From contig NHNW01000067.1 of the NCBI GenBank assembly GCA_002786025.1, positions 62,001 through 126,000 of the forward strand: DNA of 64,000 nt, written 5' to 3'. Source of the DNA: Zasmidium citrigriseum. Taxonomy: Eukaryota; Ascomycota; Dothideomycetes; Mycosphaerellales; Mycosphaerellaceae. The position numbers and the translations under genes were made by a program. Positions 1 through 11,083 of the stretch are shown here, one piece after another. Each line of letters opens with the position of its first letter. Position 1 is the first letter of the stretch. The notes beneath the pieces were generated by a model that did not search any database, was not told the origin of the DNA, and saw nothing but the letters and a program-made list of their open reading frames with translations.

Positions 1-2465
1 ATCGATAGCGATTCTAAGAATAGATAGGCTCCGCCTCTACTATCTCCCTATCCGTTATCGCCGCTTATACTACCGCTTTAGATATTAACGCCCCCTCTAG
101 AGTAGCCGCTTCCTCTAGAATAACTATTACTACTACCTTAGCGAAGGAAGCCTAGCCTAAAGAGACTAACGATAGTAAGACGAATACTAGAAGATCCTAT
201 AAGGTATTATAGCTAGGTAATTACCTCCTAGATAAGATTAAGACCTAAGGTATAAGTTAAGTATAGTACTATTATATATATAGAGGAGATAGACGCTAGA
301 GTCGAAGTACTAGCCTACGAACGGTATCGACGGCTAGGCTCGATATTTAGGCCTTATTAGAGATATACTAATCTAGCTTAGGCTTAGTTTAATAGAAAGA
401 GAGGTAGTAATAAGTATACTCGGTATTATTACGATAGATAAGAGTATATACTATAGTAGTCGAAGTTATATATCTAGTCTTCTAGTAGTCTACTATTAAC
501 GCTATTATAGGCTAGCTAGCTAGCTTATACGGCAAATACTAAAGCTACTAGCGCCTACCTTTAACTTCCGAGCTACGAGTACCTTTACGATTATTACGAT
601 ACTTCCTTTATATATATACGACTAGCTTCTTATATATTATACGATATAGATAGATATAGTAAAATCCTATATACTAAACTTCTTCTCTTCTTTTATAGCT
701 TCCTTTAGAAGTACCTCTATATATACGAATACCTCCGTATATCTAAACCTACTAATAGAGCTATATTATACCCTCTATTAAGATCTATCGCCTATAACCC
801 CTCTTTAGCTCTATTACCTACTTAGCGTATATAGGTAGGTTAGTCTATAGGCGCTAGGTTATACTATCTTAATACTCTCTACCCTTCTACCCTTCGCTCT
901 TCTAGCGCTATAGTAGCCTAATACCTACGTCTCGGTAGCTCCCGCTTATCGCTATTTACTATAGTATTATCTAAAACCTTACCTATACTAACGTTATATC
1001 GCTACCTACGATTCTTTATATACGCGTAGCTATAAGTTCTCGTCGCCCTCGCTTTTCCTTCTTCTTCCTTTTATTAACCTCCGCTACTACTTTAATACGA
1101 TCTACCTTATATATATAATAGCGAGTTATATATTAGTTAGCTTAGCGGTAACTACTAGGGTAAGGAGAGATCTATCCTACCTAACGACGTTAAACCGAGC
1201 GGTTAAGCTTACGATAAAACTAAGCGGTAGGCTAGCTACTATCTACTATACTAAAGAACTAAGTACTTAAGGCGCCTAGCTATCTAGTTACGACGTTAAA
1301 CTAATACTTAGGCCTATCTCGTCTACTATAACGGTAAACTACGCCGTCTAGCTTTATAACGGTAAACTAAGCCGTTTACTAGTATATTATCTAAGCCTTA
1401 GTAACTACTATCTATCTAGAATCGATAAGATTCTACTTAGTCGGTAGCGTACCTTATTCTTATTATTTAGTCCTTTACCTACCTAGGTCTACCTCTTTAG
1501 TTTTACGGCTACTATTAGGGTACTTAGTAAGGTACCTCTCTTACCTATATAGTCGCTCTAAGTAGGCCTAGTATAAAGGTCGACTAGTTACTTAGCCGGC
1601 CTTCTAAGAGGCGTAGGGTTTAGGGGTTTAGCTTAAAGCGTCCTTAGGGAGGCTCTTAACGGCGTAAGGTATAGCGATATATCTACTAATAATTATCGAG
1701 CTACGATACTAAACTAGCGGCTAGCTACTCTACTTCGACGGCTCTTAGCTATTAAGGGTATAGTATCTAGTCTTACGTCCCTTAGCGTACTTCGGTAGGC
1801 TCTTAGACTCCTTTACTAAACTAAACGGTCTTAATCTCGGCTATAAAAGAGGCGTTATATATTAGTCGTTATCTAATACTATTAGTTCTAGAGTTCTAAC
1901 TCTTAGGCTTATCCCTTAAGATACCTAAGGCTCGTAAGATTAGACTTTACCTTAAGACTTCGGTCTTAAGACTCTACTTCTAGTTATTAATAACTAGCGC
2001 TATATATCCCTTAGCCCTTTTATACTTCTATATTACTATATAGCTCGAAGGTCCCCTATAGGGTATCGGTCTACTTATAGAATTAATAGTCCTAGTTAAT
2101 AAGATTAGTACTTTACTTACTTATAAGAATATTATTAAACCTTATCCTCTACGGCGTACTAATAATCTATACTACCTAGCTTTAGTTATTAACTTCGGTT
2201 ATTAGATTAGTCGTAGCGAAAGGTAGTTTTAACTAGCTTCGGCTAGTTTTAATAACCTACCTAGTAGAGAAGAGAGTCTTATACTAAACTTTAGATCCCT
2301 ATATCCCTCGTCTATATATAAGGCCTCCGTTCCGCCTATCTACTTATTACTCTAGTATTAATAATAGATAGTAGTACTATATATATTTCTCTAGGCTAGC
2401 CTAGGGCGATAAGTATAATATTTAGTAAGGAGATAGATAAGATAAAGTCGGTAGATTCGGCGGCT

Positions 2466-2566
2466 TCGTATAGGTAGAGGATTCGATAGCTTATATAGGT
2501 AGAGGATTCGCTAGCTTCGTATAGGTAGAGGATTAGATAGCTTTATATAGGTAGAGGATTAGATAG
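2466..2566. repeat. Tandem repeat, about 26 bp, four copies
   Basis: TAGGTAGAGGATT recurs at 2471, 2496, 2522 and 2548, a period of 25-26 bp. Shorter repeats built on TAGAGCTAAAT follow to about 2670. They lie inside the RIP block; no function is evident. Confidence 0.8.
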
Positions 2567-4455
2567 TAGCGACGTAGAGCTAAATAGTTAATAGCGTAGA
2601 GCTAAATCGAAGAAGTTTATACTAGAGTATACTACTAGGTATAGAGCTAAATCGTTAGGTATAGAGCTAAATCGTATATAAAGTTATAAGGATACGATTT
2701 AGCGAGTAGTAGCGGCGGCTTCGATTCGGCGGTACTAGACGCGTATAGAGGGTAGTAATAGACGCGTATAGGCGTTAACGGCGATATATCGATAGATTCG
2801 ATAGCGTTAGCGATAGATTCGGTAATATATTAATAATAGTATTAATATCTAAGAGCGAAGCTAGGATTTAGTAGGAGCGTAACCTAAGCTATACGTAAAT
2901 CTAAGCCGTCTACGTAGGTACTTCGACCTCGGCTCCCTTACCTTCTTAAATCTACCGCTAATAAAATAATAACAATTTTAACTTATAAACCTATTACTAA
3001 ATCTATCGAAATTATTATATAGAGGACTAAGGTAGTACGGAATAATTATCTTAAGACTATTAATTATACGAAATCTATATACGAGCTATAGACTAACGTT
3101 AAACGCTCTCTAAAACGATATTAAGATAATATCCGTCCTCTATAAGCTACGATCCTTCGAATACTACTACCTACTATCCTCTACTATATATAAAAATAAG
3201 AAAGTACTTAAATAAGTACTAGGTACTAAGTACTAGGTTATTACGTATAATAATACCTTCTTAGCGGCGGCTTAGACTACTACTAAACTATAAAGTACCG
3301 TCCTTATAGATAGCGCGAGATAGCGTACGAGTATAGCGAGAATATAGGCTCGTCGTAGCCTCCTCTTTACTACGATTAACCGTCTTACTAGCCTCGTACT
3401 ATAGCTAGCGTACTATCTCTATATTATTCTTAGAATTAGAGCTATACTTATTAGAGTTAGACTTAGACTCGGATCCCTCGATAGCTTTTAACTTCTTACG
3501 CCTATTCGATAGTATCTTTAGTACTAAGCTAGTTAGGGTACGCTTCTTACTTCTAGTACTTATTATACGGGCTAATAGTCTCTATCTAGTACTACTACCC
3601 TCCTCTAGATCTTAAGATTAAGACTTAGCCTAACTATTATAGAGCGTAGACTTAAGTAGAGTATTAGTATAGGCGGACCGCTTCGACGCTTTCTTCGACT
3701 TCTTCTTATAACCTATCTACGTAGACGTCTTACTCTTACCCTTCTAGCTACTAATACTATCTAAATTACTACCTACTCGCTTACGTATAAGCTTAGCTAG
3801 CCGCTCTTAGTACTTCTTATTAACGTCTAGAGTAAAGTACGTAAACTAGCTAGATAGTTTTAAGAGGGGGATAAGCTTCTTACGTTCTTTACTACTCGCC
3901 GTATACTAGGCCGCGAACTTAGTAGCCGTCTTTAGAAGCTCCCTCGTCAAGATACTCTAGTAACTATCTACTATAAGGTCGGGGTAGTAGACGTCCTAAA
4001 TAAGCTCGTCGTCGATAAGAACCGTATACGGAATTAGGAAGAAGAGGTTACTTTCTAGATCTACGGAGTTATCGTTACTACTCTTAAATACGCTAGCGGT
4101 ATACTTCGTAAACTAGTCCTAGAGGTACGGAAGAGCGAAGGCTACCTTAGTACTAGCCTATAGTACCTTTACCGGCTTTAGTACCTTAGGAGGCTAATAG
4201 TCCTATTTAACGGCCTTTAGTAGGTCTAGGCTATAGAAGTCGTAATAGAGTAGACCGCCCTATACTACCTTATTATTCTTTAGCGGGTATATTCGAAGGT
4301 ACTTACCGTACTTAGCGTTTATAATATATTATATATACTATAGCTTTATAAGGAATCGGCTATTAACTAGTAGTCGCTACTCTAAAGGAATCTTATTATA
4401 GGCCTCTATCTATACCTTAGACTAGTCCCTCTTCTTTAGTACTATTACTAGAGTA

Positions 4456-4585
4456 GTCGTAGAGCTAGAACTAGAGCTAGTCGTAGAACTAGAGCTAGTT
4501 ATAGAACTAGAGCTAGTCGTAGAACTAGAGCTAGTCGTAGAACTAGAGCTAGTCGTAAAACTAGAGCTAGTCGTAGAACTAGAAG
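4456..4585. repeat. 18-bp minisatellite inside the helicase relic
   Basis: About seven copies of an 18-bp unit, written on the plus strand as GTCGTAGAACTAGAGCTA with one or two mismatches per copy. On the minus strand it is in frame with the relic and encodes a six-residue Ser/Thr repeat (SSSSTT), so it was probably a low-complexity linker in the C-terminal part of the helicase. Confidence 0.85.
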
Positions 4586-4839
4586 TAATAGTAGTCTTAT
4601 TATTATCCTTATCCTCGTTATCTAGAATCTTAATAATACTACTATAGAAGTCGTCTCCTAGAAGCTCCTTATAGCGTAGGCCCGTAGGTCGAGTTAGAGT
4701 ATAAGGGATAACGGCTCGCGTCTTATAGACGGCTAGTTAGCTCTAGCTCTCGCTCTAGCTTCTAGGACGTATAATAAGCGACCTATACTTAGAGCCCTCT
4801 AGTAGTACGCGCTTATTATCGAATATCTACTACGGTAGA

Positions 4840-5960
4840 TATAGAACCGTAAATACCTATATTAATATAGCGCGAGCTACGCGACTAGCTCGCTATACCT
4901 AGTTATCGAGATCCTTTATAATAGGAAAGGCTAGCTAGATAATATTACTAATATCTAGAATATTAGATCTAGTTATAGCCGCTAGCGTAGAGAAGAGGAC
5001 TCGGATATTAGACTCTAGCTTCTTAAACTCGTTATATCGCCTATCCTAGTTAAATAGAGCGATATAGGCGGTATAGAACGAGACGACCTTACGTATATTA
5101 AAGCTATACTACGTCCTACTCTATATATACTTCTTAGCTATATCCTATTAGTCCTTCGTTATCTTAACGAGCTAGCTTCGGTAATAGAAGATAGCTTTAT
5201 CGATAGAACTACGCCCGTTAAGGAATACTATCGATTTACGAATAGCTTAAGGCGTTACCTCCCTAGCCTCGTTAATAGCCTACTTATATAACTAGTATAG
5301 TATTTCCTATAGCGCTCCTAGGTATTCCTTTAGGATCTTCTTTAAGATATAGCTAGTATCTAGATAATCGATACTACTACGAATAATCTACGTCTAGAAT
5401 AGTCCGTTACTAACCTATTAGAAGCTAGCCTTCGGAAGGATATACTCGATCGTCTTCTACGAGGCCGTAGTAGTAGTAGCGACTAACTACGTATCGTATA
5501 GTAATAGAGTACGAAGTTAATATAGCTACGAGTATTCGATACGGAAGTCGACTCCCTATTTATATACGAGATATATCTCGTCGATAAAGATCGCTCTAAT
5601 CCGAGGACTATACTTCCGAAGGGCCGCCCGTATATTAAGAGAGGTAGCTTATTCTAGACTTATAATAATAAGGTTATAGTTACCTTCTACGATATCCTAG
5701 AGTATCTTAGGTATCTTAGTATTAGCCTTAACGAAGTAGACCTTTATTAAGTTAGTACCGTTAGTAATTTCTTAGACTACTAGCTCTATATCTACCTTCT
5801 ACTCCTTACTAAGCCTATTTAAAGGGATAATTATAAGTATATACTTACTAGTAAGTAGAGGGTATACGTAGTAAACGAGACTCTTACCTATAAAGCGATT
5901 AGCTAGACTAGACTAGACTAGAGTAGATTAGACTAGATTATATATATACCTCCGCCTATA
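4840..5960 (-). pseudogene. RIP-inactivated RecQ-type DNA helicase relic
   Basis: Minus-strand translation, ignoring RIP-type stops, gives the helicase motifs in correct order. Motif I appears as GKSLVYY (GKS at 5888-5880). Motif II is IDEIYLV (about 5587-5561), a DEAH box whose His has become Tyr, the change expected from CpA to TpA. A VATTTTAS stretch resembles motif III, and IRVLFSTLAA (5010-4981) is motif V. A degenerate QRxxRxAR motif VI lies near 4905-4865. This spacing is that of RecQ-family ATP-dependent 3'-5' helicases. Multicopy RecQ-like genes are typical of fungal subtelomeres (telomere-linked helicases). Reading continues with few breaks to about 3400 (Ser/Lys-rich C-terminal part) and upstream to about 6440, so the original gene may have exceeded 3 kb. 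It is clearly dead. The family is secure; the element type is inferred. Confidence 0.75.
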
Positions 5961-6474
5961 CGCTCGATTATTATTATATTATTACCTCTAAATATAACGG
6001 CGTATAATATATAGTTTTAGATATCGCTAGGCTAGAAGTTCCTACCTAGATACTAGATTACGAGGAGGTATTTTAGGCTATTAGCGATAATCTAGCGCTA
6101 GTAGTTAATAGCGGTAAGGGAGTAGGAGGTATCCTATACGAGTCGCTAGACCTACTCGAGTATATAGATTAGTAGTAAGTTAAGGCGATCCTCGAAGTAC
6201 TTCTTCTAGGCGGCGTTTAAGGCCTTATTATTTAGTAGCTTCTTAAACTCCTTATAGGGAGTCTTCTACTTAGGTTCTATACGACTAAGTACCTAGCGGC
6301 TAGGAAGAGGCGCCTAGAGTTATCGCTCTTCTAGTTACGATTTAGTCTACTAGCGCTTTACTTTACGTTACTCTTTAGCGGATATATTAGCGCCTCCGCC
6401 TAGAGTCTTATCCTTCTTAGGAGGTATATCGAGTAGTATAATAAACTAGTATAAGGAAAGGGGGTCTAATAATA

Positions 6475-6531
6475 GGTTTAGTATATAGTTTAGTATATAG
6501 TTTAGTATATAGTTTAGTACGTAGTTTAGTA
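6475..6531. repeat. 12-bp tandem repeat
   Basis: TTTAGTATATAG is repeated four to five times, the last copies diverged. It lies in the RIP block upstream of the helicase relic, with no visible coding meaning. Confidence 0.75.
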
Positions 6532-6960
6532 GGTTATTTATCGGCTAGAAGGGGGCTAGTAGCTCGAGCTAGATTTAGTAATAGCGATAGTAACCTATAG
6601 TCGAGGCCTTAAAACGACGCCTATAATAGGGTCGCTAGTATCTAGATAGATAATTTACGTCGTAAGTTTAAGGGAAATTAACCTCGTTATCGCTAAGAGG
6701 TAGATTCTAGCGCTAGCGGAGTAGTATCTAAATATAGCGCTAAGATAGGTACTTACCTATAGTAGTAACGATATAAATACTTAGCGGAGTTAGAAGAGAT
6801 ATCTATAAGGTTCTATATACTATTACTTTAATATTAAAGGTTAGGTGTTATAGGTTATTTAGAGCGGTTTAGTAATAGATTTATAGTTATTCTTCGAGCG
6901 TTCTATTTATTAAATAGAACTTTCTAACCTAACTATTTACTTCTATTAAAATACTACTAT

Positions 6961-7258
6961 TTACAAGCGCGTACTTAACTCTAGAGCTATAGTAAGTTTT
7001 AGAACTATACCTATATACGTTGATTTTTAGTAGTTTAAGGAATAATATCGCCCTAGTAAAGCTATAAGTACGGATTGGGTATAGGCACGACATCTTGTCC
7101 TTAGCCGCTTCGCTAGAGACTACGCCTGCCACCAAACCCAATCCGATATCAACCAAATCCAAAGTTACCGCTAGTTAAATAGATGTCACGAACGTCACTT
7201 AAGGCAGGAGGTGTTCAATCGGGCAGGCACTAGTCTCGGAGAAGCGGCTGAGAAGGAG
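6961..7258. other. Transition from RIP block to unique sequence
   Basis: Dinucleotide use returns to normal here. I see no gene: the short minus-strand ORF at 6929-7162 mixes RIP-type and normal sequence and resembles nothing. The interval holds the 3' flank of the Zn2Cys6 gene. Confidence 0.6.
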
Positions 7259-8653
7259 CTAGACCAGTGACCACACCATGGAATATGTCCGCATAAAGTG
7301 CGGGCTGTACTGGTTGTTACCATTGGCCGACGAGTCGACTGCTTGGGGATAGCTTGCACAGATGTCATTCTCCCACTCCTGGCGATCGAAGGGCGCCTCA
7401 TCCTCCAAGCCGCCTTGAGTCTTGTCCAGGGCGATGTGCATGATTCGGTACATGTTCCATCCAGCCAGGCCGTATGATGTATGATACCAGTGCTGAGGGA
7501 AATCTGGACGTCCCTGGTCAACGCTTTCAGTACGATCAATCGTCCGATATTGCCAGGCTTCCAGCAGATGAGTTTGATCAGCCCATGCATAAAGATCTTG
7601 TCTAATCATTTCGCCTCGAGACAAATGACGAGCAGAGTCTCCTGGATGTCGTCCGACGTCTGCTCCATAGTGTGCCAGCGATGCCCAGATGCGGTAGAGT
7701 CGCTCCCCGTGCCATGTACTCGACGTATACCTATGCTTGATCGTCTCAGGCCAGGAGATCAGGAACTCGGGCACGGGATGGGAGTTCCAAAGAACCGCCA
7801 TGGCAATAAGAGGCCGTAGCGTGAGGAAGAGGGCCAGTCCAGCCTTAGACTCGAGGCTCTCCACTGCTCGCAACTGCAACAGTCTGGTCAATCCGCCCAC
7901 ATGTGTTTTCCAAGCGGCCGCAGTATTTTGAGACCCTTCGGAGACTCTGCTCTGCTGGAGACTTGCGAAGATGGAAAGTAGAAGCGCTGCCAATGCTGTA
8001 CTGTCTTCCGTCGCCAAGTCTTCATCATTCAGCCTAGCCTGGATGGCTTGGACGGCACGGCCATACTCACGTCTGGCATAGCGATTGTTGATGTGTCCAC
8101 GCTGGTTGATCACGATCGTCATGCCACAGGCACGAACGGCGTGGAGTACGGCTGCGTCGTCTTCATTGCCCTGCCATTGCCGTATGAGAACATGGTCCGC
8201 CGTGAAGACGTTGTTGAGGAAGGCACAAGTTGCGACGTGGTCAGGGTGTGGTTGTATAGAGAGCGGGATCGCGATGGGCGGAGACAGTGTCCAGGCTGAG
8301 CGAGGGTGGCAAGGCGGCGGCTTGCTTGTGATCTTGTGGAAGTGTTTCGCCGCTGGCTTCTTGGAGAGACATTGCTGGACGACAACAATGGGATCAGCCT
8401 TTCCCTTCGAATCTCGATTGTCAATGGTTTCGGGCTGGGCAAATCGCACTCCAGCATATCCTAGGCAGATTCGCTTGCCTTTCTCGCAGTTTCCACACGA
8501 CGGCCGTTTCTCATCGCATTTCACCTTGCGTGCCCTGAAGATGCAAAGGTCAGTTACCTGGATATGAGCCTCAGATGATAAGACATCGTACCTGCATGTC
8601 CCACATGCTCCAGATGAAGTGGTATATCCACACCTTCGGGGACGTTTCCTCAT
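7259..8653 (-). CDS. Zn2Cys6 transcription factor
   Basis: Predicted nuclear regulator of 445 aa in two exons, complement(7259..8534, 8592..8653). The 57-nt intron splits the zinc cluster: CGTCR before it, then RKVKCDEKRPSCGNCEKGKR after it, giving C-x2-C-x6-C-x6-C-x2-C-x6-C near residues 17-44. The intron has a length divisible by three and no stop, so an unspliced reading stays open but breaks the cysteine spacing. The start at 8653 (MRKRPRR, basic) is preferred to the upstream ATG at 8728 because zinc clusters usually lie close to the N-terminus. The remainder resembles the fungal-specific regulatory domain of short Zn2Cys6 proteins. It sits beside, and on the same strand as, the flavin monooxygenase and may regulate it (inference). 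No target can be named. Confidence 0.8.
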   Translation of the reverse strand: MRKRPRRCGYTTSSGACGTCRYDVLSSEAHIQVTDLCIFRARKVKCDEKRPSCGNCEKGKRICLGYAGVRFAQPETIDNRDSKGKADPIVVVQQCLSKKPAAKHFHKITSKPPPCHPRSAWTLSPPIAIPLSIQPHPDHVATCAFLNNVFTADHVLIRQWQGNEDDAAVLHAVRACGMTIVINQRGHINNRYARREYGRAVQAIQARLNDEDLATEDSTALAALLLSIFASLQQSRVSEGSQNTAAAWKTHVGGLTRLLQLRAVESLESKAGLALFLTLRPLIAMAVLWNSHPVPEFLISWPETIKHRYTSSTWHGERLYRIWASLAHYGADVGRHPGDSARHLSRGEMIRQDLYAWADQTHLLEAWQYRTIDRTESVDQGRPDFPQHWYHTSYGLAGWNMYRIMHIALDKTQGGLEDEAPFDRQEWENDICASYPQAVDSSANGNNQYSPHFMRTYSMVWSLV

Positions 8654-8926
8654 GCGGGTTATGTTCGAGAATTCAGAACGGCGGACGAATGCCCCGATTG
8701 AGACGACGTATCGAGGAGATAAATACATCCGCTACGTGCGGCTGAGGGAAAGCGTCACAGGTGGTACGGCTTCGATAACTCGTCTTGTTTGGGACTAGCT
8801 GTGCGATTGAAGAACGACATAACGTTTGCGCTAGTAGTCCGTGGTGACTGTCTCGGAAGAACGTCTAGGCACAGCCTTGCCATTCAACCGGCCTCACTCT
8901 GTTGCTAGTCATTAAGCACCAATGCT

Positions 8927-10529
8927 TCATTGCACTTCGATCCCGGCTGGCAAAGAAGTTCCCGTACCGCCATTGGAGACCAGACCTGAACTTGGAGCAG
9001 TTGGTACTGACAACTCCCCTTTCAGTTGATCTTCAGCTTTGACCTTGAACGAGGCCCCATAGTGATCGTCTCTCAGCTCTTTTTGACCCAGCAGATTTTC
9101 CCTGAACGAGCCGCCAGGAACATCATAGTCCTGCCAATAAAGCCCCCTTTTCTGCAGCTCCGGCACGAGCAGATCAACAACATCTTCCCAGCTGCCAGGG
9201 TTCGTCACACTCCCGATATTGAACCCATCTACATCGGCATCGTCGATCCACTGCTCAAATACGTCGGCAACCTCATCAGCTGTACCAACCGGGCAAGGAT
9301 GCAAGCCACCGAGAGCCATTCTCATTCCCAACCTTCTCGGTGTCCACGACTGATCTAGCTCCTCCTCACTAGCTGCAAGGGCTTTGAAGACGGCTTGAAT
9401 TGCCATTGCTTGCGAGACTTTGCTGAGATCCATGGGCTCGTCGAGAGGAAAAGGAGCAAGATCGATGCCAGTGTATCCGCTGAACTGGGCCAATCCTGCG
9501 ATGGGATCTGCATATTCAACGGCTTTTCGACGCTTGGCTTCTGCTTCCTCTTTCGTCTTGCCAATAATGGGCATTATGCAAGGAAAGAATTTGATGCTGT
9601 GGGGATCTCGTCCGATGGCAGCAGCAGCTGCCCGAGTCTCAGCGATCACTTTGGCTGCTTGTGTGGAGTTGAAGGTGTTGAGGAAGATCGCTTCGGCATG
9701 CTTGCTCGCGAAGGCTGAACCAGTCTTCGAAGTCCCGGCTTGGAACAAGACTGGAGTTCGCTGCGGTGAGGGATGGACTTGACTGCGGCCGGTCATCTGA
9801 AAATACTTCCCGTTGTGCTCGATCTTCTTGATCTTCTCGGCGTCAAAGGCGAGCCCTGTCTCTTGGTCCAAGACGACGGAGCCTGGAGCCCAGGATGACT
9901 CCCATAGCCTGATCCGTGACATCAACATTCGCTGTCGAATGTCGAGTAAGATGGATGACTTACTTGTAGACGACATCCATGAACTCGTCCGCCTTGGCAT
10001 ATCTCTCGTCATGCGGCAGGATGCTTTCGTGGCCAATGGCATGCGCACTGCTTTCTGTATGGCTCGTCACGACATTCCAAGCACATCGACCACCAGTGAG
10101 GTGATCTAAGGAGGACATCTGTCTCGCCAGGATATAAGGATTCTCGTATGTCGTCGACTTTGTCACTGCAAAGGCCACGCTGTTCGTGACTGCGGCCATG
10201 GCTGAGATTGTAGTGGATGGATCCAGGTGAGCAACTTGATGACCCGCTCGAAGGCAAGCATCGAGGCTGCCGCCGTAGACGTCGAAGCCAACGAACCAGT
10301 CTGCGAAGAAGATGGACGAGACCTTGCCTCGCTCGGCGAGCTTGGCCAGGTCGGTGTAGTACTTGATGGTGTCCTTTTGAACAGACGTATCATCGTCTCG
10401 TCTGCCATGACATGTTAAAGCACTGGCTATTGTTGGCGATGAATTGCTTTACCTCCATTGGCCAGATGCCATGTATCCGCCGACATTGCTGATCTCGAGA
10501 AAGCAGATCTTGATTTGCTTGCGTGGCAT
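8927..10529 (-). CDS. FMN-dependent monooxygenase, NtaA/SnaA/DszA family
   Basis: Predicted 498-aa luciferase-like flavin monooxygenase that uses reduced FMN from a partner reductase. Model: complement(8927..9908, 9964..10401, 10453..10529), introns of 55 and 51 nt with GT..AG. Splicing restores the family's conserved run: AERGKVSSIFFADW, then LDHLTGGRCAWNVVTS, ADEFMDVVYKLWESSW, and PSPQRTPVLFQAGTSKTG. These are typical of the nitrilotriacetate monooxygenase/desulfurisation group, and the length is near the usual 440-500 aa. The start at 10529 (MPRKQIK) is the first ATG upstream of the conserved N-terminal strand. The substrate is unknown; fungal members are often linked to xenobiotic or aromatic degradation. 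It is transcribed divergently from the P450, sharing about 550 bp. Confidence 0.85.
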
Positions 10530-11083
10530 CGCACCGGGTCTTGCTTTGAAAGGAGAAAAGACTACAAGCAACTAAATCTTTTCTAACACAATTGGTCGCT
10601 GTGATCAGTGAGTAGATAACATTTGCTTGAGGAATGTACCTGGTTGAGGAGTCAGGACCAACGCCGTGGCCTGTGGGCGGCAAACAGCAGCTGACGTCGA
10701 TGTTCGAGCTTCCCCGACCGACGTGCTCTGTCGGTTACATCGGCAACGGGTGATACTCATATCGCTATCTACAAACGCCGGAACAATGGTCACTGCCCCG
10801 TGAGATGGTTGCACAGTCGGAAGCTAGCTCACCTTCCGCTCATGCATACAGCCTTGCCCCACGGGAAGCCGTTCGCCTATCTCGCCGCCGGGCTATCTCA
10901 TATCGGAGGTCAGAAAGAACTTCATTTCGCCTGTCCCGTGCCGATGCATGCTTATCAAAGCTCCTTCGAGCCGCTCGCACATGGCTGATATCGTGGGAGC
11001 TGTTCTTCATCGGCGCTGAATCTGTCATTCATGCGAGAAAGAAGCCCAACCATTCTCAACTGCTTCTCGGAACAGTCGAAGTT
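10530..11083. promoter_or_regulatory. Shared divergent promoter region
   Basis: 554 bp between the start codons of the flavin monooxygenase (minus) and the P450 (plus). No convincing gene lies here; the ORF opening at 10805 is only an extension of P450 exon 1. It probably carries the regulatory sites of both genes. Confidence 0.5.

Larger units (their letters stand above)
1..6960. repeat. RIP-saturated repeat block, probably subtelomeric
   Basis: Seen: for almost 7 kb the dinucleotides CpA and TpG are nearly absent on both strands, while TpA is extremely common and C and G survive in CpC, CpG and CpT contexts. The few exceptions noticed include CA near 533, 2973 and 3948. Known: fungal RIP converts CpA to TpA in repeated DNA, so this is the pattern expected of RIP run to completion. 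No intact ORF exists; stops are TAG/TAA, as expected from mutated Gln and Trp codons. Part of the block is a helicase relic, annotated separately. A plus-strand stretch at about 600-1060 also reads as protein interrupted only by TAG/TAA and may be another dead gene that I cannot identify. CA and TG become normal between about 6960 and 7080. Confidence 0.9.

Noticed and set aside
7195..8567. Several plus-strand ORFs over the first Zn2Cys6 gene
   Set aside because: Shadows of the minus-strand regulator.
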